In this document: one piece after another, positions 25,568 through 36,193 of the stretch | Layout of the letters: every line of letters begins with the position of its first letter | How positions within the stretch are numbered: position 1 is the first letter of the stretch | Assembly: GCF_007556705.1 (NCBI RefSeq) | Contig: NZ_VJOL01000005.1 | Span: 1-64,000 of the forward strand | DNA: 64,000 bases | Origin: Tepidimonas thermarum | Lineage (GTDB): Bacteria; Pseudomonadota; Gammaproteobacteria; Burkholderiales; Burkholderiaceae_C | Direction: 5' to 3' | Position numbers and translations under genes: made by a program | The notes under the pieces: model-generated | What the model was told of the DNA's origin: nothing | Databases searched by the model: none | What the model saw: only the letters and a program-made list of their open reading frames with translations

Positions 25568-26677
25568 ATGGACTTGGCGGCGTGGATCGAGCGGTGGGGA
25601 GAGCCCGCCGTGCTGGCCTGGGGCGGGTTGATCCTGGGCTTGGGATTTGGCTTTTTCGGTCAGCGTTCCAAGTTCTGCCTGCGCGCCGCGGTGATCGAGT
25701 TCTGGCACCGCCGTTTCGGTGACAAGCTGGCGGTGTGGCTGTTGGCGTTTTCCACCGCGGTGGTGGCCGTGCAGGGCATGATCCTGCTGGGCTGGCTCGA
25801 TGTGTCCACGGCGCGCCAGCTCGCCACGCGCGGCAGTCTGTCGGGCGCGCTGGTGGGTGGGCTGCTGTTTGGCCTTGGCATGGTCATGACGCGCGGCTGC
25901 GCCAGCCGGCTGCTGGTGCTGTCGGCCAACGGCAACCTGCGCGCGCTGCTGTCGGGGCTGATATTTGCGGTGACGGCGCAGGCCTCGCTGGCCGGGGCGC
26001 TGGCGCCGTGGCGCCTGACCATCAGCGATTGGTGGCTGGTCGACGGCGGCCCGTCTCGCGACCTGTTGGCGCTGGTGGGCGGCGGCCCCAAGGTCGGGCT
26101 GCTGTTCGGGCTGGTGTGGATGGCTGCCGCGGTCTATTTTGCGGTGCGCAGTGGCTGGGGGTTCTGGAAGTGGTTTGGCGGCGCGGCCACCGGGCTCATG
26201 GTGGCGCTGGCCTGGGCGTTCAGCTACCAGGTCATGACGCACTCGTTCGAGCCGGTGCAGATCCAGGGCATGACCTTCAGCGGCCCCTCGGCCGAGTGGC
26301 TCATGCGCGTGCTGGCCGAACCCGACAAGCCGTGGTCCTTCGGGCTCGGGCTCATGCCGGGCGTGTTCCTCGGCTCGTTGGCCGGGGCGCTCGTGGGGCG
26401 GGAGTGGAAGCTGGAAGGCTTTGGTGGCGCCTACACCATGCCGCGCTACATCATCGGCGCGATCCTCATGGGCTTTGGCTCGATGCTGGCGGGCGGCTGC
26501 GCCGTTGGTGCTGGCATGACGGGCGGGGCGATCTTTGCGTTGACCGCGTGGCTGACCCTGGTCGGGATGTGGGTGGGGGGTGGCGTGGCCGATTGGCTGA
26601 TCGACCGCCCGCGCACCCGTGACGAACCCGCCGCGGCGGTCCCGGTGGCGATGGGCGACGTGGCCCGGGCGCCGTGA
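25568..26677 (+). CDS. YeeE/YedE-family membrane transporter (thiosulfate/sulfur compound uptake)
   Basis: Inner-membrane protein of 369 aa with roughly nine hydrophobic segments in two related halves. Family members (TsuA/YeeE) bring thiosulfate or related sulfur species into the cell using conserved Cys. Those Cys are visible here: SKFCLRAAV, TRGCASRLLVLS and AGGCAVGAGMTGG, each in a loop at a membrane segment. ATG 25568 has AAGGAG upstream. No TsuB/TusA-like or rhodanese gene is adjacent, so the exact substrate is open. Confidence 0.88.
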   Translation: MDLAAWIERWGEPAVLAWGGLILGLGFGFFGQRSKFCLRAAVIEFWHRRFGDKLAVWLLAFSTAVVAVQGMILLGWLDVSTARQLATRGSLSGALVGGLLFGLGMVMTRGCASRLLVLSANGNLRALLSGLIFAVTAQASLAGALAPWRLTISDWWLVDGGPSRDLLALVGGGPKVGLLFGLVWMAAAVYFAVRSGWGFWKWFGGAATGLMVALAWAFSYQVMTHSFEPVQIQGMTFSGPSAEWLMRVLAEPDKPWSFGLGLMPGVFLGSLAGALVGREWKLEGFGGAYTMPRYIIGAILMGFGSMLAGGCAVGAGMTGGAIFALTAWLTLVGMWVGGGVADWLIDRPRTRDEPAAAVPVAMGDVARAP

Positions 26678-26683
26678 GCCCAG

Positions 26684-26701
26684 TGTCCGCAGGGCCGGAC
26701 A
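26684..26701. terminator. Hairpin between convergent yeeE-like and MFS genes
   Basis: TGTCCG (26684-26689) and CGGACA (26696-26701) pair with a 6-base loop in the 44-base gap between two converging genes. No T tract. Candidate bidirectional terminator. Confidence 0.4.
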
Positions 26702-26721
26702 GGCAGCGCACGGCCTTGGTG

Positions 26722-27936
26722 TCACAACCGCCGGCCGGCCCGCGCGCGAGCCAGCAGCACCAGGCACACGGTCGCCACCGCACCCAGCAGCAGCGCAAAG
26801 CCCGCGCGCGGCGCCCATTGCAGCGCAGCACCCGCCAGTGAAGGCGCGAGCACACCGCCCAGGGTGTAGGCCATCACCAGCACGGCGGTGCTGTTGACCA
26901 GCGTCACCCCGCGCTCGCGCGCGCCGATGTCGATCATTGCCAGGGTGTACAAGCAGCCGCCGGCGCCGCCCCAGACGAACGCCACGGGCCAGGCCAGCCA
27001 GGGCGTGTCGGCCACCCACGGGATGGCCACCGTCGCCGCCAAGGTGGCCGCGGCGCAGGCGCGCATCAGGTGCAGCCGCGCGCCGGCCGCCCCACCGCGG
27101 CGGCCGGGCTGGCGGCCCAGCCGATCGGCCAAGGCGCCTGCGGGCAGCATCAGCACCGAGCTGCCCAGGCCACTGGCCGACACCAGCAGCGCCGCCGCGG
27201 CGGCACCCAGCCCCAGGGCCAGGCCATACAGGGGCAAAATGGACGTCAGGCCGCTTTCAAAAAAGCCGCCGCAAAAGCCCGCCGCCATGATCACGGGGTG
27301 GGCGCGCAGCGCGCGCCAGACACCCCGCCAGCCCACGTGCGCCTCGTGGGCGTCGGGCTCTGGCGGCAGTGGCGGCACCCACAACGCCCAGCCCAACCCC
27401 ACCGCCAGCAGCGCCACCGACAGCCACAGCGCCGCCGTCCCCGACGGCCCCACGGCCGCCAGCAGCAGCGGCCCGATGACGAACGTGGCGCCGACCATGG
27501 TCTCGAACAGCCCAACGGCGCGCCCGCGCCAGTGGGCGGGGGCGAACTCGGCCACCAGCGCCTCGGCCAGCACCCAGCGCAGGCCCGAGGCCATGCCCGC
27601 CAGCACCTTGAGTCCAAACCACAGTGCCAGCGCGGCCGTACCTTCCAATGGCAGGCCGTAGCCCAACCCCGCCAACACCGGCACGGCGCCCGACAGCCAC
27701 AGCGTGGGCCGGCGCCCGAGTGCGCGCGTCAGCGCCGAGGCAAAGGGCGTGATGAGCAGGATGCCAACCCAGGCGCTGGCGGCAAACAGCCCGATGAGCG
27801 CCGTCGGGGCGCCCAGTTCGGTCAGGCGCAGGATCAGCCATGGCGTGAGCATGAAGTAGCCCACCAGCTCGAAGAAGGTCGAGCCAAAAATCACGAACAG
27901 CCCGCGGCGCGAGGGGGCGGCATGGGCAAGGGTCAT
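26722..27936 (-). CDS. MFS transporter
   Basis: 404 aa with about 12 hydrophobic helices in two halves, typical of a major facilitator. The loop between helices 2 and 3 carries the family pattern in degenerate form (SALTRALGRRPTLWLSG), and the related loop of the second half reads GALADRLGRQPGRRGG. Start ATG 27936. It is transcribed away from rplU and alone. Substrate not predictable; the YcaD/MFS_1 group is the best guess. Confidence 0.85.
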   Translation of the reverse strand: MTLAHAAPSRRGLFVIFGSTFFELVGYFMLTPWLILRLTELGAPTALIGLFAASAWVGILLITPFASALTRALGRRPTLWLSGAVPVLAGLGYGLPLEGTAALALWFGLKVLAGMASGLRWVLAEALVAEFAPAHWRGRAVGLFETMVGATFVIGPLLLAAVGPSGTAALWLSVALLAVGLGWALWVPPLPPEPDAHEAHVGWRGVWRALRAHPVIMAAGFCGGFFESGLTSILPLYGLALGLGAAAAALLVSASGLGSSVLMLPAGALADRLGRQPGRRGGAAGARLHLMRACAAATLAATVAIPWVADTPWLAWPVAFVWGGAGGCLYTLAMIDIGARERGVTLVNSTAVLVMAYTLGGVLAPSLAGAALQWAPRAGFALLLGAVATVCLVLLARARAGRRL

Positions 27937-28024
27937 GGCGGACGGCAGACGGGTGACGGGCCGCGCAGGGGTGTAAGTGGCCCGTGTCCTATCCGGGTGG
28001 GCCTGGCGGTGCGCGGCCGGGATC

Positions 28025-28054
28025 TTGGCACGTTACCACAGTTGCCTGTAGAAT
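28025..28054 (+). promoter_or_regulatory. Sigma-70 promoter for rplU-rpmA
   Basis: TTGGCA (28025-28030), 18 bases, TAGAAT (28049-28054). This is one of the clearest housekeeping promoters in the window and would give an 80-odd-base leader before rplU. The leader ends in AAAGAGGACTCCT, which contains the Shine-Dalgarno. Confidence 0.75.
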
Positions 28055-28141
28055 TGTGGGTTCGGCGCGAAGCAAGGTGCCGAGTGTGTGGCCGGTTGGG
28101 GCGCGCTGTTCCCGCTGGTGTATTGAGCAAAGAGGACTCCT

Positions 28142-28453
28142 ATGTACGCGGTCATAAAAACCGGTGGCAAGCAGTATCGCGTCGCTGCCGGCGAAAAAAT
28201 CAAAGTAGAACAGATCGCTGCGGACGTAGGCCAAGAGATCGTGATCGACCAGGTGTTGGCCGTGGGCAACGGCGCCGACATCCGGGTGGGCACCCCCTTG
28301 GTCAGCGGCGCAACGGTCACGGCCAAGGTGGTGGCGCACGGGCGCGGCGAGAAGGTGCGCATCTTCAAGCTGCGGCGCCGCAAGCACTACCAAAAGCGCC
28401 AAGGCCACCGGCAAAACTACACCGAGCTGGAGATCGGCTCGATCAACGTCTGA
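28142..28453 (+). CDS. rplU: 50S ribosomal protein L21
   Basis: 103 aa, the standard length. Opens [20 protein letters not shown], with the [15 protein letters not shown] segment typical of the C-terminal signature. It binds 23S rRNA in the large subunit. First gene of rplU-rpmA, with AGAGGA upstream. Confidence 0.98.
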   Translation: MYAVIKTGGKQYRVAAGEKIKVEQIAADVGQEIVIDQVLAVGNGADIRVGTPLVSGATVTAKVVAHGRGEKVRIFKLRRRKHYQKRQGHRQNYTELEIGSINV

Positions 28454-28467
28454 CGAGGTGACGCACC

Positions 28468-29953
<1,486 letters not shown>

Positions 29954-29978
29954 GGTTCCCGACGATCGCTTTGGCCCC

Positions 29979-31193
29979 ATGAGCATGACGACCGAGCCCG
30001 CTTCCACCCCTGCCGAGCCTGCCGCAGCGGTTCACCCCACCACGGGGTTGGCGCAGCCCCGGCGCAACCCTGTCGAGGTGCTGCGCAGCGCGCGCCGCAT
30101 CGTGGTCAAGGTCGGCTCCAGCCTGGTCACCAACGAAGGCCGGGGGCTGGACGCGGTCGCCATCGGGCAGTGGAGCCGCCAGCTCGCCACCCTGGTGCGG
30201 GAAGGACGCGAAGTGATCATGGTCAGCAGCGGCGCCATCGCCGAGGGCATGAAGCGCCTGGGCTGGCGCACCCGGCCCAAAGAGGTGCACGAGCTGCAAG
30301 CCGCCGCCGCCGTGGGCCAGATGGGGCTGGTGCAGATGTACGAGACGCAACTGCGCCAGCAGGGCGTGGGCAGCGCGCAGGTGCTGCTGACCCACGCCGA
30401 CCTGGCCGACCGCGAACGCTACCTCAACGCGCGCTCCACGCTGCTGACCCTGCTGGCGCTGGGGGTGGTGCCGGTCATCAACGAAAACGACACCGTCGTC
30501 AACGACGAAATCAAATTCGGCGACAACGACACCCTGGGCGCGCTGGTGGCCAATTTGGTCGAGGCCGACTTGCTGGTCATCCTGACCGACCAGCGGGGTC
30601 TGTACACCGCCGACCCGCGCAAGGACCCGGCGGCGGCCTTTGTGGACCTGGCCTGCGCCGGCGATGAGCGGCTGGAAGCCATGGCCGGTGGCGCGGGCAG
30701 CCGCGTGGGCACCGGCGGCATGATCACCAAGGTTTTGGCCGCCAAGCGCGCGGCCGGCTCTGGCGCCTCGACCGTGATCGCCTGGGGCCGCGAGCCCGAC
30801 GTGTTGCTGCGTCTGGCCGCGGGCGAGCCGATCGGCACCTGTTTGGTGGCCGATGCCCCCAAGCTGCAAGCGCGCAAACGCTGGATGACCAGCCACCTGC
30901 AGTTGCGCGGCGCCGTGACCGTGGACGAGGGCGCGGTGGACAAGATCGTGCGCGAGGGCAAGAGCCTGTTGCCGATCGGCATGATCGCCGTCGAGGGCGA
31001 CTTCCACCGCGGCGATGTGATCGCGGTGCGCGCGCCCGACGGGCGCGAGATCGCGCGTGGCCTGGCCAACTACGCCGCCGCCGAAGCCCGGCTGATGTGC
31101 CGCCGCGCCTCCAGCGAATTCGAGCGGCTGCTTGGCTACACCGCCGAGCCGGAGATGATCCACCGCGACAACCTGGTGGTCACGGTGCGCTAA
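29979..31193 (+). CDS. proB: Glutamate 5-kinase
   Basis: Phosphorylates glutamate, the first step of proline synthesis. 404 aa from ATG 29979 (or ATG 29985). The amino-acid kinase domain starts [16 protein letters not shown] (~42) and includes [43 protein letters not shown] and [20 protein letters not shown]. The C-terminal ~85 residues are a PUA domain ([24 protein letters not shown]). The first ~35 residues are a low-complexity Pro/Ala/Thr leader beyond the family norm, so the true start could be later. It follows obgE after 25 bases. Confidence 0.95.
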   Translation: MSMTTEPASTPAEPAAAVHPTTGLAQPRRNPVEVLRSARRIVVKVGSSLVTNEGRGLDAVAIGQWSRQLATLVREGREVIMVSSGAIAEGMKRLGWRTRPKEVHELQAAAAVGQMGLVQMYETQLRQQGVGSAQVLLTHADLADRERYLNARSTLLTLLALGVVPVINENDTVVNDEIKFGDNDTLGALVANLVEADLLVILTDQRGLYTADPRKDPAAAFVDLACAGDERLEAMAGGAGSRVGTGGMITKVLAAKRAAGSGASTVIAWGREPDVLLRLAAGEPIGTCLVADAPKLQARKRWMTSHLQLRGAVTVDEGAVDKIVREGKSLLPIGMIAVEGDFHRGDVIAVRAPDGREIARGLANYAAAEARLMCRRASSEFERLLGYTAEPEMIHRDNLVVTVR

Positions 31194-31236
31194 GCGGTTC
31201 CCCGCGTGCCCCGGCCGCAGCGCTTACCGTGGCGTC

Positions 31237-31260
31237 GCGCCGGGCCGTCACCCCCGGCGC
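31237..31260. terminator. Hairpin between convergent proB and CNP1-like gene
   Basis: GCGCCGGG (31237-31244) and CCCGGCGC (31253-31260) form a perfect 8-bp stem with an 8-base loop in the middle of the 93-base convergent gap. Further arms CCGTGGCG (31227-31234) and CGCCACGG (31267-31274) flank it and extend the structure. No T tract. Likely bidirectional terminator. Confidence 0.55.
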
Positions 31261-31286
31261 TGCATGCGCCACGGGCACCGGTTGCG

Positions 31287-31826
31287 TCAGCGTTCCGTGC
31301 GGCCTTGGCGCAGGGCGCGCAGCATGTCGGCCGGGCGGCCGTTGGGTGTGGCACCGTCGCAAAAACCGCCGCGCGCCAGGGCCACCGCGGGGCGTGACGC
31401 AAATTCGCCGCCCAGGCTGCGCCAGTTGGCCCCGGTATTCGGGCGCCATTGCGCGGGCGGCCCGGGGTTCCAGTGGGCGTAGGTTTTGACTTCGGCCGTG
31501 GCACAGCGCAGCCCCTCGTACCAGGCGTTGAGGGCGCCGCTGTCGTTTTGCGCCACGATCACGTAGCGAATCACGCCATCCGGCCCCAGGGTGACCGAGT
31601 CGGGCATGACCCCAAAGCGCAGCTGGCTGTGCACCGAGGGCGTAAAGGGCACCAGCCCGTCGAGCGTCAGCGCCGGCGGGGGCGGCACGTCGGCTTCGCG
31701 CCAGTCGCGGTTGGGGTCGGTGAGCAACTGGGCGCTGGCACCGCCGGCGCTGGCCGCGAGCACGGCGGCCAACACCAAGCCACGCCCCAAGGCGCGTGGG
31801 GTGGAGGGTGCAAAAGAGCAGGGCAC
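31287..31826 (-). CDS. CNP1-like family secreted protein
   Basis: 179 aa. An N-terminal signal peptide is likely (GRGLVLAAVLAASAGGASAQ, cut after ASA), placing the protein in the periplasm. The mature part matches the CNP1-like family, a group of unknown function: DWREADVPPPPALTLDGLVPF, LRFGVMPDSVTLGPDGVIRYV and GLRCATAEVKTYAHWNPG. I place the start at GTG 31826, which gives a proper signal peptide; no ATG fits. It lies 16 bases after rppH on the same strand, so the two are probably cotranscribed. Confidence 0.8.
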   Translation of the reverse strand: MPCSFAPSTPRALGRGLVLAAVLAASAGGASAQLLTDPNRDWREADVPPPPALTLDGLVPFTPSVHSQLRFGVMPDSVTLGPDGVIRYVIVAQNDSGALNAWYEGLRCATAEVKTYAHWNPGPPAQWRPNTGANWRSLGGEFASRPAVALARGGFCDGATPNGRPADMLRALRQGRTER

Positions 31827-31842
31827 GGGCAGCGTCTTCCGA

Positions 31843-32538
31843 TCAGGGCTGCGGGGGCGGCAGCGGCGCCCCGTCGGCGCCGGTGTGGGCGCTGGTGGGG
31901 TCGGGGTCGAAGCTGCCCCCGGGCGGCAGCTCCAGGTGGGTGGGCATGGCCAGGTGGGCGGGCAGCGCCCGCGCGCGTGCGCCTTTGCCGGCTGCGGGCG
32001 CTCGCGCGCGGTAGTTGGCGCGCAGGTAGCGGTTACGCGCGTCGCGCACGCCGTCGCCACGGCCCAGCGGCGGCAGGTAGCGCGAGAGCTCCTCGAGCGC
32101 GCGCTGGTAGACCTCGCGCTTGAACTCGATCACCAGGTCCAGCGGCACCCAGTAGTCGTTCCAGCGCCAGGCGTCGAACTCCGGGTGGTCGGTGGCGCGC
32201 AGGTTGAGGTTCCAGTCGCCGCCGATGAGGCGCAGCAGAAACCAGATTTGCTTCTGTCCGCGGTAGTGGCCGCGCGCGTCGCGGCGGATGTAGCGCTCTG
32301 GCACCTCGTAGCGCAACCAGTCCCGCGTGCGGGCGATGAGGGCCACGTGTTCGGGGCGCAAGCCGATTTCCTCGTGCAGCTCCCGGTACATGGCCTGTTC
32401 GGGGGTTTCGCCGCGGTCGATGCCGCCTTGCGGGAACTGCCAAGAGTGGGTGCGGATGCGCTTGCCCCAGAACACCTGGTTCTTCTGGTTGAGCAGGATG
32501 ATGCCGACATTGGGCCTGAAGCCGTCTCTGTCAAGCAT
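31843..32538 (-). CDS. rppH: RNA pyrophosphohydrolase (Nudix)
   Basis: Removes pyrophosphate from 5'-triphosphate mRNA ends, triggering decay. 231 aa. It begins [17 protein letters not shown], and the Nudix box is [23 protein letters not shown] (shown here as two overlapping parts: [13 protein letters not shown] and [10 protein letters not shown], ~38-60). WQFPQGGID precedes it and IGGDWNLNL follows, as in E. coli RppH. The C-terminal ~60 residues ([17 protein letters not shown] onward) are a Pro/Ala-rich tail absent from E. coli but common in this order. ATG 32538 lies inside the left arm of an inverted repeat shared with the proS leader. Confidence 0.93.
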   Translation of the reverse strand: MLDRDGFRPNVGIILLNQKNQVFWGKRIRTHSWQFPQGGIDRGETPEQAMYRELHEEIGLRPEHVALIARTRDWLRYEVPERYIRRDARGHYRGQKQIWFLLRLIGGDWNLNLRATDHPEFDAWRWNDYWVPLDLVIEFKREVYQRALEELSRYLPPLGRGDGVRDARNRYLRANYRARAPAAGKGARARALPAHLAMPTHLELPPGGSFDPDPTSAHTGADGAPLPPPQP

Positions 32539-32575
32539 AATCGACCCCAATTTTCAAAAACTGTCTCGATTATGC
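32535..32575. promoter_or_regulatory. 10-bp inverted repeat in the divergent rppH / proS promoter region
   Basis: GCATAATCGA (32535-32544) and TCGATTATGC (32566-32575) are a perfect inverted repeat 21 bases apart. Each arm contains CATAAT, a 5/6 match to a sigma-70 -10, directed across the gap: left arm towards proS, right arm (minus strand) towards rppH. The left arm also holds the rppH start codon. Possible shared promoter or operator. Confidence 0.45.
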
Positions 32576-32604
32576 ATCGCAGGTCGGGATTTGTGTCGCC
32601 ATGA
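32572..32604 (+). CDS. Possible 10-codon leader ORF upstream of proS
   Basis: ATG 32572 opens a frame reading [10 protein letters not shown] and stopping at TGA 32602-32604, which overlaps the proS ATG (ATGA). It ends in a Pro codon directly before the stop, a context known to slow termination. No strong Shine-Dalgarno is visible, so translation is unproven. It could be chance. Confidence 0.25.
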   Translation: MHRRSGFVSP

Positions 32605-34346
32605 GAGCCTCTCAATTTCACATCAGCACCCTCAAGGAAGCCCCGGCCGATGCCGAGGTCGTCAGCCACCAGCTCATGATGCGCGCCGGCATGATCAAAA
32701 AGCTCGGCGCGGGCATCTACACCTACATGCCGATGGGCCTGCGCGTGATCCGCAAGGTCGAGCGCATCGTGCGTGAGGAGATGGAGCGCGCCGGCGCGAT
32801 CGAGCTGACCATGCCGATCGTGCAGCCCGCCGAGTTGTGGCAGGAGACCGGGCGCTTTGGCAAGATGGGGCCGGAGCTGCTGCGCATCCGCGACCGGCAC
32901 GAGCGCGACTTCGTCATCCAGCCCACCAGCGAGGAGGTGGTCACCGACATCGCGCGCCAGGATCTGCGCAGCTACAAGCAACTGCCCAAAAACTTCTATC
33001 AGATCCAGACCAAGTTCCGGGATGAGCGGCGGCCGCGCTTCGGGTTGATGCGCGGGCGCGAGTTCATCATGAAGGACGCCTACAGCTTCGACCGCGACGC
33101 CGAGGGCGCCCAGCGCAGCTACCAGATCATGGCGCAGGCCTACCGGCGCATCTTCGACCGCTTTGGCCTGCGCTACCGCGCCGTGGCGGCCGACAGCGGT
33201 GCCATTGGCGGCGACCTGAGCGAGGAATTTCAGGTCATCGCCGCCACCGGCGAGGACGCGATCGTCTACTGCCCCACCAGCGACTACGCCGCCAACCTGG
33301 AAAAGGCCGAGGCGCTGCCGCCGCAGGGTCCGCGCCCGGCGCCCACGCAGGCGCTCAGCAAGGTGCCCACGCCGGGCCGCAGCACCTGCGCCCAGGTCGC
33401 CGAGCTGCTGGGCGTGCCGCTGGCGCGCACCGTCAAGTCCATCGTCTTGGCCACCGACGAGATCAACGAGCGCGACGAAGTCGTCGCCACCCGCATCTGG
33501 CTGTTGCTGCTGCGCGGCGACCACGACATGAACGAGGTCAAGGTCGGCAAGCTGCCCGGACTGGCGTTGGGCTTTCGCTTTGCCACCGAGGCCGAGATCG
33601 TCGAGCACTTTGGCTGCCGCCCCGGCTACCTGGGGCCGGTGGGCACCCGCAAGCCGGTGATGGTGGTGGCCGACCGCGAGGTGGCGGTGATGGCCGACTG
33701 GATTTGCGGCGCCAACGAGGTCGATCACCACCTCACCGGCGTCAACTGGGGCCGCGATCTGCCCGAGCCGGACCTGGTGGCCGACATCCGCAACGTCGTC
33801 GCAGGCGACCCCTCGCCCGATGGCCAAGGGGTGCTGGCGATCGAGCGCGGCATCGAAGTGGGGCACGTGTTCTACCTGGGCACCAAGTACAGCCGGGCCA
33901 TGAACGCCACCTTCCTCGACGAAGACGGCAAGCCCAAGCCGTTCGAGATGGGCTGCTACGGCATCGGCATCACACGCCTGCCGGCGGCGGCCATCGAGCA
34001 AAACCACGACGAGCGCGGCATCATCTGGCCCGACGCGATCGCGCCGTTTACGGTGGTGCTGTGCCCGATCGGCATGGAGCGCAGCCCCAGCGTGCGCGAA
34101 GCCGCCGAGCGCCTGTACGAGACGCTGCGCGCCCACGGGGTGGACGTGATCCTGGACGACCGCGGCGAGCGCCCGGGCGTGATGTTTGCGGACTGGGAGC
34201 TGATCGGGGTGCCGCACCGCGTCACCCTGGGCGAACGCGGGCTCAAGGACGGTGTGGTCGAATACCAGCACCGGCGCGACAACGCGGCCACGCCGGTGCC
34301 GCTGACCGACATCGTGGAGTGGTTGCGCGGCCGCATCGCGGTGTGA
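32601..34346 (+). CDS. proS: Prolyl-tRNA synthetase
   Basis: Class II synthetase charging tRNA(Pro), 581 aa, bacterial type with an editing insert. Motif 1 is in [23 protein letters not shown], motif 2 in [24 protein letters not shown] (cited as [16 protein letters not shown]) and motif 3 in [20 protein letters not shown]. The YbaK-like INS domain lies between motifs 2 and 3 (~250-390; [19 protein letters not shown]) and removes Ala from mischarged tRNA. The C-terminal anticodon-binding domain ends near RIAV. Start ATG 32601 ([13 protein letters not shown]) fits the family. The 62-base gap to rppH holds the inverted repeat. Confidence 0.97.
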   Translation: MRASQFHISTLKEAPADAEVVSHQLMMRAGMIKKLGAGIYTYMPMGLRVIRKVERIVREEMERAGAIELTMPIVQPAELWQETGRFGKMGPELLRIRDRHERDFVIQPTSEEVVTDIARQDLRSYKQLPKNFYQIQTKFRDERRPRFGLMRGREFIMKDAYSFDRDAEGAQRSYQIMAQAYRRIFDRFGLRYRAVAADSGAIGGDLSEEFQVIAATGEDAIVYCPTSDYAANLEKAEALPPQGPRPAPTQALSKVPTPGRSTCAQVAELLGVPLARTVKSIVLATDEINERDEVVATRIWLLLLRGDHDMNEVKVGKLPGLALGFRFATEAEIVEHFGCRPGYLGPVGTRKPVMVVADREVAVMADWICGANEVDHHLTGVNWGRDLPEPDLVADIRNVVAGDPSPDGQGVLAIERGIEVGHVFYLGTKYSRAMNATFLDEDGKPKPFEMGCYGIGITRLPAAAIEQNHDERGIIWPDAIAPFTVVLCPIGMERSPSVREAAERLYETLRAHGVDVILDDRGERPGVMFADWELIGVPHRVTLGERGLKDGVVEYQHRRDNAATPVPLTDIVEWLRGRIAV

Positions 34347-34349
34347 GGC

Positions 34350-35030
34350 ATGGACGGGGTGCCAGGCGCAGCGCTGCAGCGGCGCGGCTGCCTGCGCCGC
34401 ATGGTGGCCGGGGCGCTGCCGGTCCTGGTGCCACGGGCGCTGCCCACGCTCGTCGGGGGGCTGGCCGCGGCAGCGGCTGCGCCGGCCCGGGCCGGCGCGC
34501 AAATCGAGGAACCCTTGTCCGACGCGGTGCGGCACGCGCTGCGCGCGGCGGTCGAGCAGCTCGACCCGCCCGAGCCGGTGTTTGCCACCCCCGAGGCGCG
34601 GCTGGCCTATGTGCACTGGTTGACCCGCGCGAGCTGGCAGCTGCGCCGGCGCAAGCCAGAGCCGCAGGCGCGTCTGGATTTTTTGCAGACCGTGTGGTAC
34701 GAGAGCCGGCGCGCCGGCTTGGACACGGCGCTGGTGCTGGGTTTGATCGAGGTCGAGAGCGCCTTTCGCAAGTACGCCATCTCGCGCGCTGGGGCGCGCG
34801 GCTACATGCAGGTGATGCCGTTTTGGACGCGGCTCATCGGCGACGGCGACCCGGACAAGCTGTTTCACCTGCAGACCAACCTGCGCTACGGCTGCGTCAT
34901 CCTGCGCCACTACCTGGACCGCGAGCGCGGCGACCTGTTTTTGGCGCTGGGGCGCTACAACGGCAGCCGCGGGCGTGCGGCATACCCCAACGCCGTCTTT
35001 GCCGCCGAGCGCCGTTGGCGCCTGGCGTGA
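34350..35030 (+). CDS. Lytic transglycosylase (SLT domain)
   Basis: Cuts peptidoglycan glycan strands in the periplasm. 226 aa with an export signal (RRMVAGALPVLVPRALPTLV, ending ...APARAGAQ; the paired Arg make a Tat route possible). The SLT domain includes ALVLGLIEVESAFRKYAISRAGARG (catalytic Glu in the VESAF motif), GYMQVMPFWTRLIG and LRYGCVILRHYLD, ending with LALGRYNGSRGRAAYPNAVF. ATG 34350 lies 3 bases after the proS stop, so the two are cotranscribed. Confidence 0.9.
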   Translation: MDGVPGAALQRRGCLRRMVAGALPVLVPRALPTLVGGLAAAAAAPARAGAQIEEPLSDAVRHALRAAVEQLDPPEPVFATPEARLAYVHWLTRASWQLRRRKPEPQARLDFLQTVWYESRRAGLDTALVLGLIEVESAFRKYAISRAGARGYMQVMPFWTRLIGDGDPDKLFHLQTNLRYGCVILRHYLDRERGDLFLALGRYNGSRGRAAYPNAVFAAERRWRLA

Positions 35031-35063
35031 GGGGCGCGCCGCCCCCCACCCGGCGCGGGCCGC

Positions 35064-36071
35064 TCACTGCAAAAAGCCGATGCGCGTGCGCGTGCTGCCG
35101 CTGGCGGGCAGGTCGCGCGGCTCGATGCGCTCGCGCCGCTCCAACCGCGCATTGCCAAAGGCGGTCATGAGGGCGCGGCGCATCTCGCGCGGGGCCAGCG
35201 CCGCCAGCTGATCGAGCACGTCGTCGCCCGGTTCCTCGTCGAACAGCCGGCCCCAGTCGTGCGCCGCGCGCAGGCGTTGGTAGAGCTGGCGCGCGATGCC
35301 ACGTGCCTCGTCGCGCGTCGGCGGCGCGATCTCGAACACGTTCATGCGGTTGAGGATCGGCTCCGGGATCGAGCGCTCGTCGTTGGCCGTGGTGATCCAG
35401 ATGACCTGGCTGGCGTCGATGGGCACCTCGGCAAACTCGTCCACAAAGCGCTGCGCCGTCTGCGGCTCGAGCAGCCCGTAGAGGGCGCCCAGCGGGTCGT
35501 ACTGCGCCGCCTCGCTGGCCTTGTCGATTTCGTCCACCACGATCACCGGGTTGGCGTAATTGCCCTCGATCAGCGCCTCGAACACCTTGCCGGGTTTGGC
35601 GCCCTTCCACTGCGAGGACGAGCCCGACAGCAGCCAGCCGGCGGTCATCGAGCTCATCGGCACCAGCGTCATGCTGGTGGCCAGCAGCTCGGCGAGCTGG
35701 TGCGCAAAGTGGGTTTTGCCCACGCCGGGCGGCCCGAGCAGCAGCAGCGGCGTGATCTCCAGGCTGTCGCGGCTTTCCTGCGCCAGCGCGATGTGGCGCC
35801 GCACGTCGTCGAGCACGGCGCGGAAGTTGGGCAGTTGCTCGTACAGCGGCTCGACGTCCGGGATGCCCGAGGGCTTGACCGCAAAGCGCTGCGGGCCGCG
35901 TTCGAGCATGCGCTCGTAGGTTTGGCACAACACGGCCTGCTCGCGCTCGTTGCCCTGGGCCTTGAGGCGCCGCAAGCGCTGCTCGACCTCGTCCGGGCTG
36001 AAGACGTCGCGCACGTGCGCGATCGGCAGGCCGCGCGGGGTGGGGATGGCGGGAACGGGGTTCGCTTCCAT
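35064..36071 (-). CDS. Lon-like AAA+ ATPase without protease domain
   Basis: 335 aa AAA ATPase. Walker A is LLLLGPPGVGKTHFA (~113), Walker B PVIVVDEIDKAS, sensor 1 VIWITTANDERSIPEPILNRM, and the sensor-2 region PREMRRALMTAFGNA. The DEIDK and 'NxxxIPxPILxRM' wording is that of Lon protease AAA domains, but no proteolytic Ser-Lys domain follows. Start ATG 36071 with AAGGAG upstream. Transcribed in the same direction as grxD, 107 bases downstream of it. Role unknown; a chaperone-like function is inference. Confidence 0.85.
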   Translation of the reverse strand: MEANPVPAIPTPRGLPIAHVRDVFSPDEVEQRLRRLKAQGNEREQAVLCQTYERMLERGPQRFAVKPSGIPDVEPLYEQLPNFRAVLDDVRRHIALAQESRDSLEITPLLLLGPPGVGKTHFAHQLAELLATSMTLVPMSSMTAGWLLSGSSSQWKGAKPGKVFEALIEGNYANPVIVVDEIDKASEAAQYDPLGALYGLLEPQTAQRFVDEFAEVPIDASQVIWITTANDERSIPEPILNRMNVFEIAPPTRDEARGIARQLYQRLRAAHDWGRLFDEEPGDDVLDQLAALAPREMRRALMTAFGNARLERRERIEPRDLPASGSTRTRIGFLQ

Positions 36072-36128
36072 GGCACGTTCTCCTTCGACGACCGGTGTTG
36101 CGGTCATTGAAGCATGGACCATGCCAGC

Positions 36129-36193
36129 GCTCCAACCCGGGCTATCCCCGATGGGGCTGCCCCGGCCGCACAACCGGCTCAGTGGGTTGGAGC
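36129..36193 (-). repeat. Interrupted inverted repeat at the grxD 3' end
   Basis: GCTCCAACCC (36129-36138) and GGGTTGGAGC (36184-36193) are perfect 10-base arms with a 45-base spacer, the second arm lying in the last grxD codons. The spacer holds a CCCC-GAT-GGGG hairpin. Together they could end or stabilise the grxD transcript. Confidence 0.45.
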
